Source: Paraburkholderia caballeronis
GTDB lineage: Bacteria; Pseudomonadota; Gammaproteobacteria; Burkholderiales; Burkholderiaceae
Direction of reading: 5' to 3'
DNA length: 64,000 nucleotides
Assembly: GCF_900104845.1 (NCBI RefSeq)
Contig: NZ_FNSR01000001.1
Coordinates: forward strand, 1,178,001-1,242,000
Position 1 is the first letter of the stretch; each line of letters opens with the position of its first letter. Positions 11,112 to 23,211 of this stretch are shown here, piece after piece. The position numbers and the translations under genes are program-made. The notes beneath the pieces are model-generated. The model searched no databases. It had not been told where the DNA came from and saw only the letters and a list, made by a program, of their open reading frames with translations.

Positions 11112-11618
11112 CGCGATCGCGCCGACGCCGGCCGCGATCGCGGCGCGCGCGTTGGCGTCGCGGAACGCGGCCACGCAGCCGCAATCCGCACGACTGTTGG
11201 CGTCGCGCGACAGCACTTTTTTCCGGTCCGCCGCGAAGCCCGATCCGGCCTTGCCACGCGCCGCATTCGACGGCGCTGGCATGCGTTATGCCGGGTAACT
11301 CCTTAATTGCACAAATTGAATTTGTCGTGCGACGATGCCTCAACGGTACTCGCCGGCTGCGTGTAAACGGGCAGTAAGACATGCAGCCAGCGAAGCGGGT
11401 TCGACCTGCCGGCCAGCGATGGCGGCGGGTGCGGACGCGGTGCCGGCGGCTCGTCCGCGTCTGCGGACCGACGCCGCGCAGTTTCGGCCGGTTTCCTTCT
11501 CCCGTAACGGGTTCGACTGGCGTACACGTTGCCGCGTGCGCCCGGGTGTTTTGTTGTGTCGAAAGAGAAGGGCTCCGGATAATTACGAGCAGCGGTCCCG
11601 GCAGGGCGGGTGTGGCGA
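11112..11618. other. Intergenic region with a 15-bp palindrome
   Basis: About 500 bases without a credible gene. At 11311-11325 is a perfect odd palindrome ACAAATT-G-AATTTGT in the AT-richest part, about 290 bp upstream of the hydrolase start. It could be a regulator site for the hydrolase. No -10/-35 pair stands out. Confidence 0.4.
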
Positions 11619-12977
11619 ATGGCGTTCAGGAAGCTTCTTTCCGGATGGATGACGGCAGGTGCGATCTGCCTGCTGCCGGCCGCGCACGCGGCCGCGGCCT
11701 CAGCCGATTCGCAGCAGCAGGCTTCCGGCGCCGGCCCGGCGGCGCAGCGCGCAGCCGTTTCCGTCGCCGATCAGAGCGGCCCGCTCGGCAGCGCGCGGGT
11801 GCCGCGTCTCGCGCTCGACGACGCATGGTTGCCGACCGTCCGCGCGGACATGAACGAGCAGATCATCCGCATCCCGGTCGACGCGTCCGGCGACGTGACG
11901 CTCGAAACCACCGTCTATCGCCCGAACGGCCCGGGGCCGTTCCCGATGGTCGTGTTCAACCACGGCAAGATGCCCGGCGATCCGCGCAACCAGGAGCGCA
12001 GCGATCCGATGTCGTTCGCGCGCGAGTTCGTGCGTCACGGCTACGTGGTCGTCGCGCCGAACCGCCGCGGGTTCGCGGAGTCGGGCGGCAGCTACGAGCA
12101 GGACGGCTGCGACGTGACGCGCAACGGACTCGGCCAGGCGCTCGACGTCGCGGCGACCGTCGATTACATGTCGAAGCAGCCGTACGTGGACGCGCAGCAC
12201 ATCGCGGTCGCGGGCACGTCGCACGGCGGCCTCGCGACGATGGCCTACGGCACCGAAGCCGCGCACGGCGTGCGCGCGCTGATCAACTTCTCCGGCGGTC
12301 TGCGTCAGGACGCGTGCGACGGCTGGCAGGACAACCTGTCCGCCGCGTTCGGCGCGTATGGCGAGAAGGGCCGCGTGCCGTCGCTGTGGCTCTACGGCGA
12401 CAACGATTCGGTGTGGTCGGCGGCGCTGATTACGCGGTTGTTCGCCGCGTATCGCGACGCGCAGCCCGCGCAGGCGTCGAGCGTCCCCGCGAAGCTCGTC
12501 GATTTCGGCTCGTACAAGAACGACGCGCACCGGCTCGTCGGCGATCGCGACGGCGTGCAGATCTGGTGGCCGCTCGTCGAGTCGTTCCTCGCGCACGAGG
12601 GCATGCCGACCGCCGTTCAATATCGCGTCGCGGATCCGGCCGCGCCGCGCGCGACCGACTTCGCGTCGATCGACTCGGTCACCGCGGTTCCCTATCTGGA
12701 CCAGGCTGGCCGCGACGGTTATCGCAACTTCCTGAAGCAGTACCCGACCCGCGCGTTCGCGGTGTCCGATTCGGGCGCGTGGTCGTGGGCCGAAGGCGGC
12801 GACAACCCGATGGCGGTCGCGATCTCGAACTGCGAGAAGCGCAGCGACGATCCGTGCCGGCTGTACGCGGTCAACGACAAGGTGGTCTGGAACGACCAGA
12901 CGGCCACCGCGCAGAACGGCAACAGCGGCAACAACGACGGCGGCGACGACGTTCGGCATTCGCTCGCGAGCCGGTAG
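11619..12977 (+). CDS. Secreted dienelactone-hydrolase-like alpha/beta hydrolase
   Basis: 452-residue exported hydrolase. MAFRKLLSGWMTAGAICLL and a cut near HAAAA form a signal peptide. The alpha/beta core shows MVVFNHGKMPG (oxyanion region), GYVVVAPNRRGFAESGG and the nucleophile elbow GTSHGG with S201. An acid region is in WLYGDNDSVWS and a histidine in KNDAHRLVGDRDG. A C-terminal domain (about 330-430) of unknown role follows, with two cysteines in NCEKRSDDPCR that may form a disulphide. ATG 11619 is preferred to GTG 11610. Substrate unknown. Confidence 0.85.
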   Translation: MAFRKLLSGWMTAGAICLLPAAHAAAASADSQQQASGAGPAAQRAAVSVADQSGPLGSARVPRLALDDAWLPTVRADMNEQIIRIPVDASGDVTLETTVYRPNGPGPFPMVVFNHGKMPGDPRNQERSDPMSFAREFVRHGYVVVAPNRRGFAESGGSYEQDGCDVTRNGLGQALDVAATVDYMSKQPYVDAQHIAVAGTSHGGLATMAYGTEAAHGVRALINFSGGLRQDACDGWQDNLSAAFGAYGEKGRVPSLWLYGDNDSVWSAALITRLFAAYRDAQPAQASSVPAKLVDFGSYKNDAHRLVGDRDGVQIWWPLVESFLAHEGMPTAVQYRVADPAAPRATDFASIDSVTAVPYLDQAGRDGYRNFLKQYPTRAFAVSDSGAWSWAEGGDNPMAVAISNCEKRSDDPCRLYAVNDKVVWNDQTATAQNGNSGNNDGGDDVRHSLASR

Positions 12978-13494
12978 CGGCTGCACACAAGTCCGCAGCA
13001 GCGGATGGCGGCGTGACGTCGCCGAACGCCGGCGTTTTGGCGCGATCCTGAACGTCGTCGGCGCGCGTCGCCTGCCGGCGCGGGTGATGCCGGTTTCTTC
13101 CTGATTTCTCTCCTGTTTTCCCCGGCGGCGGCGGTGCGGCGCGTGCATCGGCGCGCTGCCCTGCGGCTGTCCGTGGCGGCTTCGAACGCTGTCGATCCGT
13201 CGAAAATCCTCCCTCCTTTCCGCGATTTTCACCTTTCCCGTGCGGATCGGCCGAGCGCTTCCGGCCGCCCGAACCCTGCCGAACCTCACGGCTCCCCAAG
13301 ATTTTTTGCATAAGCGCGGTTCACTCTGCCGTCGTCATCTGCGTCGATTTCGGGCGTTCGTTCGGGAACCGTCGCGTGCTGCGCCGAACGGCCATGAACT
13401 TCGCTTCACCCCTGTTCAAACCGGTGTTTTCGTGCTAGTGCATTGCGGCCGCGAACGCGCTAATCTCGGGGCCGCTGTCGTTTCTGGAGTCGTC
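12978..13494. other. Intergenic region upstream of bioA
   Basis: 517 bases with no convincing ORF, repeat or RNA. A TGGAG element at 13484-13488 serves the bioA TTG start. No BirA-like operator could be recognised by eye. Confidence 0.4.
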
Positions 13495-14853
13495 TTGAAC
13501 ATCGTCTCGAACCCATCGGCCACCGAAGACTGGATCGCCCGCAGCCTGCGCGCGGTGTGGCATCCGTGCACGCAGATGAAGCATCACGAGCGCCTGCCGC
13601 TCGTCGCCGTCGCGCGCGGCGACGGCCCGTGGCTGTACGACCGCGACGGACGGCGTTATCTGGACGCGATCAGTTCGTGGTGGGTGAACCTGTTCGGCCA
13701 CGCGAACCCGTCGATCAACGCCGCGCTGAAAACCCAGCTCGATACGCTCGAACACGTGATGCTCGCCGGCTGCACGCACGAGCCCGCCGTCGAACTGGCC
13801 GAACGGCTGTCCGCGCTGACCGGCCACACGCTCGGCCATGCGTTCTTCGCGTCGGACGGCGCGTCGGCGGTCGAGATCGCGCTGAAGATGAGCTTCCATT
13901 CATGGCGCAATCGCGGCGAGGCCGGCAAGCGCGAGTTCGTCTGCGTCGCGAACAGCTATCACGGCGAGACGATCGGCGCGCTCGGCGTGACCGACGTCGC
14001 GCTGTTCAAGGATGCGTACGACCCGCTGCTGCATCACGCGCACGTGGTCGCGTCGCCGGACGCGCGGCTCGCGCAGGCAGGCGAGCGCGCGGCGGACGTC
14101 GCGCGCCGCGCGCTCGCGGACGTCGAGAAGCTGTTCGACGCGCGCGGCGCGCAGATCGCCGCGCTGATCGTCGAGCCGCTCGTGCAGTGCGCGGCTGGCA
14201 TGGCGATGCACGATCCGTCGTATCTCGCGGGGCTGCGCGCGTTGTGCGACCGTTATCGCGTGCATCTGATCGCGGACGAGATCGCGGTCGGCTGCGGCCG
14301 CACCGGCACGTTCTTCGCGTGCGAGCAGGCGGATATCTGGCCGGACCTGCTGTGTCTGTCGAAGGGCATCAGCGGCGGATATCTGCCGCTGTCGATCGTG
14401 CTGTCGCGCGACGCGATCTTCGACGCGTTCTACGACGACGACACCGCGCGCGGTTTCCTGCATTCGCATTCGTACACCGGCAATCCGCTCGCGTGCCGCG
14501 CGGCGCTCGCGACGCTCGACCTGTTCGAGCGCGACGACGTGCTCGCGCAGAACGCGCGCAAGTCCGCGCAACTGCGCGACGCGCTCGCGCCGCTCGCCGC
14601 GCACCCGCGCGTGAGCAACCTGCGCGAGCGCGGCACGATCGTCGCGTTCGATGCGGTGATCGACGACGCGTTGCAAGCGCGCACGTTCTCGCGCCGCTTC
14701 TTCGAGAACGCGCTACAGCGCGAACTGCTGCTGCGGCCGATCGGCACGACCGTCTACCTGATGCCGCCGTACATACTCGATGCGGATACGCAGACGCTGC
14801 TGGCCGAACGCACGCTCGAAACGTTCGAAGCGACCCTGGCGGAGGACCGGTGA
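13495..14853 (+). CDS. bioA: Adenosylmethionine-8-amino-7-oxononanoate aminotransferase
   Basis: PLP enzyme that converts KAPA to DAPA with SAM as amino donor, the third step of biotin ring assembly. The most plausible start is TTG 13495 ([20 protein letters not shown]), 7 bases after TGGAG; no ATG fits the family N-terminus. The [10 protein letters not shown] segment is diagnostic. [11 protein letters not shown] and the PLP lysine K290 in LSKGISGG are intact. At 452 residues it is slightly longer than E. coli BioA. It is the first gene of bioA-F-D-B, and its stop TGA shares a base with the bioF ATG. Confidence 0.95.
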   Translation: MNIVSNPSATEDWIARSLRAVWHPCTQMKHHERLPLVAVARGDGPWLYDRDGRRYLDAISSWWVNLFGHANPSINAALKTQLDTLEHVMLAGCTHEPAVELAERLSALTGHTLGHAFFASDGASAVEIALKMSFHSWRNRGEAGKREFVCVANSYHGETIGALGVTDVALFKDAYDPLLHHAHVVASPDARLAQAGERAADVARRALADVEKLFDARGAQIAALIVEPLVQCAAGMAMHDPSYLAGLRALCDRYRVHLIADEIAVGCGRTGTFFACEQADIWPDLLCLSKGISGGYLPLSIVLSRDAIFDAFYDDDTARGFLHSHSYTGNPLACRAALATLDLFERDDVLAQNARKSAQLRDALAPLAAHPRVSNLRERGTIVAFDAVIDDALQARTFSRRFFENALQRELLLRPIGTTVYLMPPYILDADTQTLLAERTLETFEATLAEDR

Positions 14854-16052
14854 TGCAACTGCTCGACATGCTGGAAGAAGGCCTGCGCGACATCGACGCG
14901 CGCGGGCTGCGCCGCCGCCGCCGCACCATCGACACGCCATGCGACGCGCACATGCGGGTGGACGGCCGTGACACGATCGGCTTCGCGAGCAACGACTACC
15001 TCGGGCTCGCGTCGCATCCGCGCCTCGTCGCGGCGCTCGCGGAAGGCGCACAGCGTTATGGCGCGGGCAGCGGTGGGTCGCATCTGCTCGGCGGCCACTC
15101 GCGCGCGCACGCGCAACTCGAAGACGATCTCGCGGAGTTCGCGGGCGGTTTCGTCGATGCGCCGCGCGCGCTGTATTTCAGCACCGGCTACATGGCGAAT
15201 CTCGCGGTGCTGACCGCGCTCGCCGGACGCGGCACGACGCTGTTCTCCGACGCGCTGAACCACGCGTCGCTGATCGACGGCGCGCGGCTGTCGCGCGCGG
15301 ACATCCAGGTTTATCCGCACGCGGACGTCGACGCGCTGTCCGCGATGCTCGACGCGTCCGATTCGGCGGTGAAGCTGATCGTCAGCGACACCGTGTTCAG
15401 CATGGACGGCGACGTCGCGCCGCTCGCGCGCCTCGTTGAACTCGCGGAGCGGCACGGCGCGTGGCTCGTCGTCGACGACGCGCACGGCTTCGGCGTGCTC
15501 GGCCCAGAGGGGCGCGGCGCGCTTGCGCAGGCCGCGCTGCGCTCGCCGAACCTCGTGCTGGTCGGCACGCTCGGCAAGGCGGCCGGCGTGTCGGGCGCGT
15601 TCGTCGCCGCGCATGCGACCGTCGTCGAATGGCTCGTGCAGCGCGCGCGGCCGTATATCTTCACGACCGCGTCGTCGCCGGCGGTCGCGCATGCGGTGTC
15701 CGCGAGCGTGAAGCTGATCGCGGGCGACGAGGGCGACGCGCGACGCGCGCATCTGCAAACGCTGATCGGGCGCACGCGCACGATGCTGAAGGAGACCTGC
15801 TGGCTGCCGGTCGATTCGCACACGGCGGTGCAGCCGCTCGTGATCGGCGCCAACGACGCGACGCTCGCGATCGCCGCCGCGCTGGAGCGCGACGGCCTGT
15901 GGGTGCCGGCGATCCGTCCGCCGACGGTGCCGGAAGGCACGTCGCGGCTGCGCATCTCGCTGTCGGCTGCGCACTCGCACGCGGACCTCGACCGCCTGCA
16001 CGCCGCGTTGCAGCGCGCGAGCGCCGACGCGCAACGCGAGGGCGCACGATGA
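14853..16052 (+). CDS. bioF: 8-amino-7-oxononanoate synthase
   Basis: PLP-dependent alpha-oxoamine synthase joining L-alanine and pimeloyl-ACP/CoA to make KAPA. ATG 14853 has GGAGG about 7 bases upstream and overlaps the bioA stop by one base (TGATG). Motifs: [46 protein letters not shown] and the PLP lysine K242 in [13 protein letters not shown]. Length 399 is normal. The overlap indicates translational coupling. Confidence 0.96.
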   Translation: MQLLDMLEEGLRDIDARGLRRRRRTIDTPCDAHMRVDGRDTIGFASNDYLGLASHPRLVAALAEGAQRYGAGSGGSHLLGGHSRAHAQLEDDLAEFAGGFVDAPRALYFSTGYMANLAVLTALAGRGTTLFSDALNHASLIDGARLSRADIQVYPHADVDALSAMLDASDSAVKLIVSDTVFSMDGDVAPLARLVELAERHGAWLVVDDAHGFGVLGPEGRGALAQAALRSPNLVLVGTLGKAAGVSGAFVAAHATVVEWLVQRARPYIFTTASSPAVAHAVSASVKLIAGDEGDARRAHLQTLIGRTRTMLKETCWLPVDSHTAVQPLVIGANDATLAIAAALERDGLWVPAIRPPTVPEGTSRLRISLSAAHSHADLDRLHAALQRASADAQREGAR

Positions 16053-16780
16053 GCGCGCCGCTTTCGCTGTTCGTCACCGGCACCGATACGGAGATCGGCA
16101 AGACGTTCGTCAGCGCGGCGCTGCTGCGCGGCTTCGCGCGCGCCGGGCTGCGCGCGGCCGGCATGAAGCCGATTGCGGCCGGCGCGTTCGAGCGCGACGG
16201 CGAGTGGCACAACGAGGACGCCGATCAACTGGACGCCGCCGCGGGCGTGTTACTGCCCGCCGCGATCCGCACGCCGTATCTGCTGAAGGAGCCGGCCGCG
16301 CCGCACATCGCGGCCGCGCTGGAGCACGTGACGCTCGACGTCGCGCACATCGTCGCGTGCCATCGCGATGCGCTCGCGCGCGCGGACGTTGTCGTCGTCG
16401 AAGGCGTCGGCGGCTTTCGCGTGCCGCTGACCGCGACGCACGACACCGCCGATCTCGCGGGCGCGCTCGATCTGCCGGTCGTGCTCGTCGTCGGGATGCG
16501 GCTCGGCTGCATCAGCCACGCGTTGCTGACCGCGGAATCGATCGCCGCGCGCGGGCTGCATATCGCGGGCTGGGTCGCGAACCGGATCGACCCGGCGATG
16601 ACGTTCGCCGACGAGAACGTCGAAACGTTGCGCGAACGGCTCGCCGCGCATCACGACGCGCCGCTCGTCGGCATCGTGCCGCATCTGCGCGGCGCGAGCG
16701 CCGATGCGGCTGCCGCGCATCTGGACATCGACCTGCTGCTGACGCGCCTGCGCGGCGGCCCGGCGGTCCGGGCCGCGTAA
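16049..16780 (+). CDS. bioD: Dethiobiotin synthetase
   Basis: ATP-dependent carboxylase closing the ureido ring of dethiobiotin from DAPA and CO2. The P-loop [10 protein letters not shown] is near residues 9-18, followed by GMKPIAAG and [16 protein letters not shown] 16049 overlaps the bioF stop in an ATGA arrangement. Length is 243. BioC and BioH are not in the window, so pimeloyl supply must be encoded elsewhere. Confidence 0.95.
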   Translation: MSAPLSLFVTGTDTEIGKTFVSAALLRGFARAGLRAAGMKPIAAGAFERDGEWHNEDADQLDAAAGVLLPAAIRTPYLLKEPAAPHIAAALEHVTLDVAHIVACHRDALARADVVVVEGVGGFRVPLTATHDTADLAGALDLPVVLVVGMRLGCISHALLTAESIAARGLHIAGWVANRIDPAMTFADENVETLRERLAAHHDAPLVGIVPHLRGASADAAAAHLDIDLLLTRLRGGPAVRAA

Positions 16781-16837
16781 CGCGCGCCGGACCTCGACTG
16801 CATTCACGAATATTCAATCTAACGAAGGACCCACGAC

Positions 16838-17893
16838 ATGACTCAAGCCCACATCCAGCCCGCCGCCGCGGCCCAGACCGCGCCGCAGACGCCGGCCGCC
16901 GCCGCGCCGCGCTGGCGCGTCGCCGACGTCGTCGCGCTGTACGACCTGCCGTTCAACGATCTGCTGTTCCGCGCGCAGCAGGCGCATCGCGAGCACTTCG
17001 ACGCGAACGCGGTGCAGCTGTCGACGCTGCTGTCGATCAAGACCGGCGGCTGCGAGGAGGACTGCGCGTATTGCCCGCAGTCCGCGCATCACGACACGGG
17101 CCTCGACGCGAGCAAGCTGATGGACGTCGAGGACGTGCTGTCGGCCGCGCGCGTCGCGAAGGAGAACGGTGCGACGCGCTTCTGCATGGGCGCCGCGTGG
17201 CGCAACCCGAAGGACCGTCACCTGGAGCCGATCAAGGACATGATCCGCGGCGTGAAGGCGATGGGCCTCGAAACCTGCGTGACGCTCGGGATGCTCGAAC
17301 CGCACCAGGCGCAGTCGCTCGCGGACGCGGGCCTCGACTACTACAACCACAACCTCGACACGTCGCCGGAGTTCTACGGCCAGATCATCTCGACGCGCAC
17401 CTACCAGGACCGCCTCGACACGCTGGAGCGCGTGCGCGACGCGGGCATCAACGTGTGCTGCGGCGGGATCGTCGGGATGGGCGAGTCGCGCCGCGAGCGC
17501 GCGGGGCTGATCGCGCAGCTCGCGAACATGGACCCGTACCCGGAGTCGGTGCCGATCAACAACCTCGTGCAGGTGAGCGGCACGCCGCTCGAAGGCACGG
17601 ACGCGCTCGATCCGTTCGAGTTCGTGCGCACCATCGCGATCGCGCGGATCACGATGCCGCGCGCGATGGTGCGGCTGTCGGCGGGCCGCGAGCAGATGGA
17701 CGACGCGTTGCAGGCGCTGTGCTTCATGGCCGGCGCGAATTCGATCTTCTATGGCGATCAGTTGCTGACGACCGGCAATCCGCAGGCGGAGGCGGACCGC
17801 CGGCTGCTCGCGCGGCTCGGGATTCGCGCGGAAGCCGCGCAGCAGTTGCCGGCCGAGGCGCAGCAGGGCGGTTGCGGGCATTGCGGCGGGTGA
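16838..17893 (+). CDS. bioB: Biotin synthase
   Basis: Radical-SAM enzyme inserting sulphur into dethiobiotin. The [4Fe-4S] ligands are C72, C76 and C79 in [12 protein letters not shown], followed by [19 protein letters not shown] and [13 protein letters not shown]. It is 351 residues, with an Ala/Gln-rich N-terminal extension and a C-terminal [10 protein letters not shown] tail, whose extra cysteines are common in betaproteobacterial BioB. It lies 57 bp after bioD and is preceded by AAGGA, so it completes the operon. Confidence 0.96.
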   Translation: MTQAHIQPAAAAQTAPQTPAAAAPRWRVADVVALYDLPFNDLLFRAQQAHREHFDANAVQLSTLLSIKTGGCEEDCAYCPQSAHHDTGLDASKLMDVEDVLSAARVAKENGATRFCMGAAWRNPKDRHLEPIKDMIRGVKAMGLETCVTLGMLEPHQAQSLADAGLDYYNHNLDTSPEFYGQIISTRTYQDRLDTLERVRDAGINVCCGGIVGMGESRRERAGLIAQLANMDPYPESVPINNLVQVSGTPLEGTDALDPFEFVRTIAIARITMPRAMVRLSAGREQMDDALQALCFMAGANSIFYGDQLLTTGNPQAEADRRLLARLGIRAEAAQQLPAEAQQGGCGHCGG

Positions 17894-18291
17894 TGCGTTA
17901 GCGGAGGGTTTGCGGCTTTCGGCGGCGTGGGCGCCGCTGGAAACCGCGAAGCCTCGTCTCGTTGAGGAACGAGGCTGGCAACGACGTGCGCGGTGCGGGC
18001 GGCGCGTGACGCGCGCTACTGGATAACGGAGCTTCGCGTTCCTGTGCCGCTATGCGGTTGAGTTTCGACGCGTCCATCGCGTCGCCATGCATTGCATGCC
18101 GGCAGTTGCGCGGGCAGCGCGATCTCTGTCCTCGAAACCAGGGGATACGGCTGCGGTCAGGCGGTGATCGCGACGCAACGGACCGCAGATGACCCGCGCG
18201 TGCTCCGTCGATTCATCATCGCGACAATACGCACGCCTGGATCCGGAGAGCCGAAGCGGCGACCACCAGGCCGCCGCTTTCACCGCTTCAA
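17894..18291. other. Intergenic region with two hairpins
   Basis: 398 bases between convergent bioB and the permease. A stem GCCTCGT/ACGAGGC spans about 17951-17973, and AGCGGCG/CGCCGCT spans 18255-18278, 13 bp from the permease stop. Neither has a strong T tract. They may end the two transcripts. No gene is seen. Confidence 0.4.
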
Positions 18292-19608
18292 TCAGGCATA
18301 CGCCGCGCGCCGCCGCCCGGCGATCAGCAGATAACACACACCGCCGACCACCAGCGCCGGCAGCGTCGCGCCGACGTTCGGCAGCCACTGGTTCAGCATG
18401 TGATACGCGGCGATCCCGAGCGCCCACGCGAAGAACGCGCCGACGTGCCAACCGCCCGAGAACCCATATGTGCCGCGCAGGTCCGCGAGCGCCGCCGCGT
18501 CGATGCGGCGGCGTCGCACGATGAAGTGATCCGCGAGCACGACGCCGAACAGCGGCGCGAACACCGAGCCGATCAGCAGCAGGAAGTTTTCGTAGCGCGC
18601 CATCGGCACGACGATGGCGATCAGCGTGCACAGCGCGCCGAACGCCGCCGACAGCCACGGCACGCTGCCGCGCGTCCAGAACGTGCCGGTCGAGACGGCG
18701 GCCGAGTGGATGTCCGCGAACGCGTTGTCGATTTCGTCGATCAGCACGAGCAGCAGCGCGAGGCCGCCGCCGGCCTTCGCGAGCGCGGTCGTCAGCAGCG
18801 CGTCGCCGCCGCCGGCCGCGAGGCCGTACACCGCGCCGAGCGCATAGAACCACAGGTTCGCGATCCCGTAGCCGAGCAGCGTGCCGCGAAACGTCTCGCC
18901 CGCGCGGCGGCCGAAGCGCGTGTAGTCGGCGATCAGCGGCAGCCACGACAGCGGCATCGCGACCACGAGGTCGATTGCGCTGCCGAACGGCATCTCGCCG
19001 GTGCCGGGCCGGCGCATCAGCGCGCCGAGATCGTGCTGCGCGAGCAGGCTCCACGTGAGCCACACCGCGCCCGCGAGCAGCAGCCAGATCCCCCACGTAC
19101 GCAGGAAACGCCGCACGAACGACAGCGGCCCGCTGATCGCGAGCAGCGTCGCCAGCAGCCCGAACAGCAGCGTCCACACGAGCGGCATCGACAGATTGAA
19201 CGCCTGTTTCGCGAGCGCTTCGGCGGAGTCGCGCATCACGATGATCTCGAACGCGCCCCAGCCGACCAGTTGCACCGCGTTGATGACCGCCGGCACCGAC
19301 GCGCCGCGCACGCCGAGCGTCGGCCGCAGCGACGACATCGCGGCGAGGCCGGTGTCGGTGCCGATCACGCCCGCGAGCGCGAGCAGCACGACGCCGATCA
19401 CGCTGCCGATCGCGATCGCGATGAGCGCGTGCGGCAGCGCGAGGCCCGGCACCAGCAGCGCGCCCGCCTGCGCGACGAGCAGCCCGATGCCGAGCGAGAA
19501 CCACAGCGCGAACGCGTCGCCGGTGCGGAACTCGCGGCGCGCGTCGGGCACCGGCACGAGCGGCGCGTAGGTGGGGCCAGCGTCGCTGGCGAGCGATTCC
19601 TGAGTCAT
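18292..19608 (-). CDS. NCS1-family permease (cytosine/hydroxymethylpyrimidine type)
   Basis: 438-residue inner-membrane transporter with about twelve hydrophobic segments. The NCS1 signature region appears as VPAVINAVQLVGWGAFEIIV, with later SWLPLIADYTRFGRR and a conserved DEIDNAFADIHSAAVSTG stretch typical of the CodB/CytX group. ATG 19608 (MTQESLASDAGP) is chosen; upstream codons look non-coding. Substrate could be cytosine, another nucleobase or HMP. No TPP-riboswitch motif is recognisable upstream. No enzyme gene is beside it. Confidence 0.88.
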   Translation of the reverse strand: MTQESLASDAGPTYAPLVPVPDARREFRTGDAFALWFSLGIGLLVAQAGALLVPGLALPHALIAIAIGSVIGVVLLALAGVIGTDTGLAAMSSLRPTLGVRGASVPAVINAVQLVGWGAFEIIVMRDSAEALAKQAFNLSMPLVWTLLFGLLATLLAISGPLSFVRRFLRTWGIWLLLAGAVWLTWSLLAQHDLGALMRRPGTGEMPFGSAIDLVVAMPLSWLPLIADYTRFGRRAGETFRGTLLGYGIANLWFYALGAVYGLAAGGGDALLTTALAKAGGGLALLLVLIDEIDNAFADIHSAAVSTGTFWTRGSVPWLSAAFGALCTLIAIVVPMARYENFLLLIGSVFAPLFGVVLADHFIVRRRRIDAAALADLRGTYGFSGGWHVGAFFAWALGIAAYHMLNQWLPNVGATLPALVVGGVCYLLIAGRRRAAYA

Positions 19609-20039
19609 CTGGAAAGCGATCCTGTCGTTGTTCGCCGGCCTGGCGGGCCGGCATCGTTGTTGTCCATGGCGGTGGCGTTGCGACGCGCGGTGCGCGGGCG
19701 GCAATACGGCCGGTGCGGCGACCGATGCGTGCGCGGCCTTCGAGGCCGTCGCGCGCCGCATCGCGTCCGTGCGGCGCGCGTTGCATACCGGCATGTCCGC
19801 TCGCGGTTTCGCGCCCCCGCGTCGCGCGGCCTCTCGAACCGCGCGCGCCGAAAGCCGCATGCGCCGCCGCCGGTCCGTCTCGCGCCGTCGCGCACGCTGT
19901 CATAATGCACGATTGCACTGCGGACGACACGCGCCGGCGAACGCCGCGCGGCAGCCTCGCGGGGACGGCCGACACCGGCCGATACCGGTCGTTCCGCCGC
20001 CGCGCCACGCCGGAAAGCCGACATTATCGCGAAAACGCC
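19609..20039. other. Divergent intergenic region, permease/rarA
   Basis: 431 bases that must hold the promoters of both divergent genes. No ORF, repeat or recognisable operator was found. Confidence 0.35.
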
Positions 20040-21371
20040 ATGTTTGAAGAATCCCAAGCCAACGTCCCGCTCGCCGAGCGCCTGCGGCCGCGCTCGATCG
20101 ACGAGGTGATCGGGCAGAAGCATCTGCTCGGCCCGAACAAGCCGCTGCGCGTCGCGTTCGAGTCCGGCGAGGCGCATTCGATGATCCTCTGGGGGCCGCC
20201 CGGCGTCGGCAAGACGACGCTCGCGCGGCTGATGGCCGCCGCGTTCCATGCGGAGTTCATCGCGCTGTCGGCGGTGCTGTCCGGCGTGAAGGACATCCGC
20301 GAGGCGGTCGAGACCGCGCAGGTGCATCGCGCCCACGGGCGGCAGACGCTCGTGTTCGTCGACGAAGTTCATCGCTTCAACAAGAGCCAGCAGGACGCCT
20401 TCCTGCCGCACGTCGAATCGGGCCTGTTCGTGTTCGTCGGCGCGACCACCGAGAATCCGTCGTTCGAGGTGAACAGCGCGTTGCTGTCGCGCGCGGCCGT
20501 GTACGTGCTGAAGAGCCTCGACGACGACGAGCAGCGCGAACTGCTGGAGCGCGCGAGCCGCGAACTCGGCGGCCTCACGTTCACCGACGATGCGCGCGCG
20601 GCGCTGATCGGCTCCGCCGACGGCGACGGCCGCAAGCTGCTGAACAACCTGGAGATCGTCGCGCGCGCGGCCGCGCGGCAGAAGCAGACCGGGATCGACG
20701 CGGCGCTGCTCGGCAGCGCGCTCGCGGAGAACCTGCGCCGCTTCGACAAGGGCGGCGATGCGTTCTACGACCAGATCAGCGCGCTGCACAAGTCGGTGCG
20801 CGGCAGCAATCCGGACGGCGCGCTGTACTGGTTCTGCCGGATGCTCGACGGCGGCGCGGACCCGCGTTATCTCGCGCGGCGCATCGTGCGGATGGCATGG
20901 GAGGACATCGGCCTCGCGGACCCGCGCGCGGCGCGCATCACCCTCGACGCGGCCGAGACGTACGAGCGCCTCGGCTCGCCGGAAGGGGAGCTGGCGCTCG
21001 CGCAGGCGCTGATCTATCTCGCGGTCGCGCCGAAGTCGAACGCCGGCTACATGGCATACAACGAGGCGCGGCGCTTCGTCAGCAAGGACCAGTCGCGCGC
21101 GGTGCCGATCCATCTGCGCAACGCGCCGACCAGGTTGATGAAGGAACTCGGCTACGGCCACGAGTACCGCTATGCGCACGACGAACCGGACGCGTATGCG
21201 GCCGGCGAGACCTATCTGCCCGACGGCATGCGCGATCCGCGGTGGTACGCGCCGACCCCGCGCGGGCTCGAAGGCAAGATCCGCGAGAAGCTCGCGCGGC
21301 TCGCGGAACTTGATGAAACGTGGCGCGACGAGCACGACGAAAGCAGCGGCGGCAAGAATCGCCGCGGCTGA
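20040..21371 (+). CDS. rarA: Replication-associated recombination protein RarA
   Basis: AAA+ ATPase (MgsA/RarA, 443 residues) acting at stalled replication forks. It opens MFEESQANVPLAERLRPRSI. Walker A GPPGVGKT covers residues 52-59 (K58), Walker B is LVFVDEVHRFN, and the sensor-1 region is FVGATTENPSFE. The C-terminal tetramerisation part contains RRIVRMAWEDIGLADPRA. It is normally found between lolA and serS in Burkholderia; serS follows here after 133 bp. Confidence 0.95.
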   Translation: MFEESQANVPLAERLRPRSIDEVIGQKHLLGPNKPLRVAFESGEAHSMILWGPPGVGKTTLARLMAAAFHAEFIALSAVLSGVKDIREAVETAQVHRAHGRQTLVFVDEVHRFNKSQQDAFLPHVESGLFVFVGATTENPSFEVNSALLSRAAVYVLKSLDDDEQRELLERASRELGGLTFTDDARAALIGSADGDGRKLLNNLEIVARAAARQKQTGIDAALLGSALAENLRRFDKGGDAFYDQISALHKSVRGSNPDGALYWFCRMLDGGADPRYLARRIVRMAWEDIGLADPRAARITLDAAETYERLGSPEGELALAQALIYLAVAPKSNAGYMAYNEARRFVSKDQSRAVPIHLRNAPTRLMKELGYGHEYRYAHDEPDAYAAGETYLPDGMRDPRWYAPTPRGLEGKIREKLARLAELDETWRDEHDESSGGKNRRG

Positions 21372-21465
21372 CGACGGCGGCTGACGACGGCACCCCGCGT
21401 CCGGCGGTCGTCGTGTCGTGCGGCGGCGGCACATGCCCGGCGGCCGCGCGACGCCGGTGCGCTAA

Positions 21466-22800
<1,335 letters not shown>

Positions 22801-22834
22801 TCGTCCGGTTCACGAAAATTCTTTGCAACAGGGC

Positions 22835-22863
22835 TTGGATTCTCTTTTCAAGTATCCTATAAT
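22835..22863 (+). promoter_or_regulatory. Sigma-70 promoter of tRNA-Ser(CGA)
   Basis: TTGGAT (22835-22840) and a perfect TATAAT (22858-22863) are separated by 17 bp, between serS and the tRNA. The predicted start near 22870 leaves an approximately 80-nt leader. Confidence 0.75.
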
Positions 22864-22866
22864 CTT

Positions 22867-22899
22867 CGCTTCGCCAGCCAGCGACCAGTTGGCGAAGCG
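22867..22899 (+). other. Leader hairpin of the tRNA-Ser transcript
   Basis: Perfect 10-bp inverted repeat CGCTTCGCCA (22867-22876) and TGGCGAAGCG (22890-22899) with a 13-nt loop, at the very 5' end of the predicted precursor. It could protect or direct processing of the precursor; the role is unknown. Confidence 0.5.
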
Positions 22900-22948
22900 G
22901 TAGCGGAAGGGTTTTTCCGACGCTGCCGGCAGTAAAAAGCAGTACCCC

Positions 22949-23043
<95 letters not shown>

Positions 23044-23082
23044 AAAAAAAGCCCTGCAAGTCAATGACTTGCAGGGCTTTTT
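23044..23082 (+). terminator. Intrinsic terminator of tRNA-Ser(CGA)
   Basis: Stem GCCCTGCAAGT/ACTTGCAGGGC (23051-23077) with a small loop is flanked by seven A before and five T after, so it can work in both directions. Confidence 0.92.
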
Positions 23083-23211
23083 GCTTTTCGGGTGGTAGCG
23101 GGTCGGGCAGCAGTCATGCTTGCGGTAGGTCCCGCCCCGGCTCGGGCTTCCGTATCCCGGACCGCACCAGCGCGCCGCCAACCTCGCCACGCGCCGGCCC
23201 CGCCAGCCAAC

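Noticed and set aside
19609..20039. TPP riboswitch upstream of the NCS1 permease
   Set aside because: The conserved thi-box segments (CTGAGA and the GATCTGG-like helix) were looked for on the minus strand and not found.
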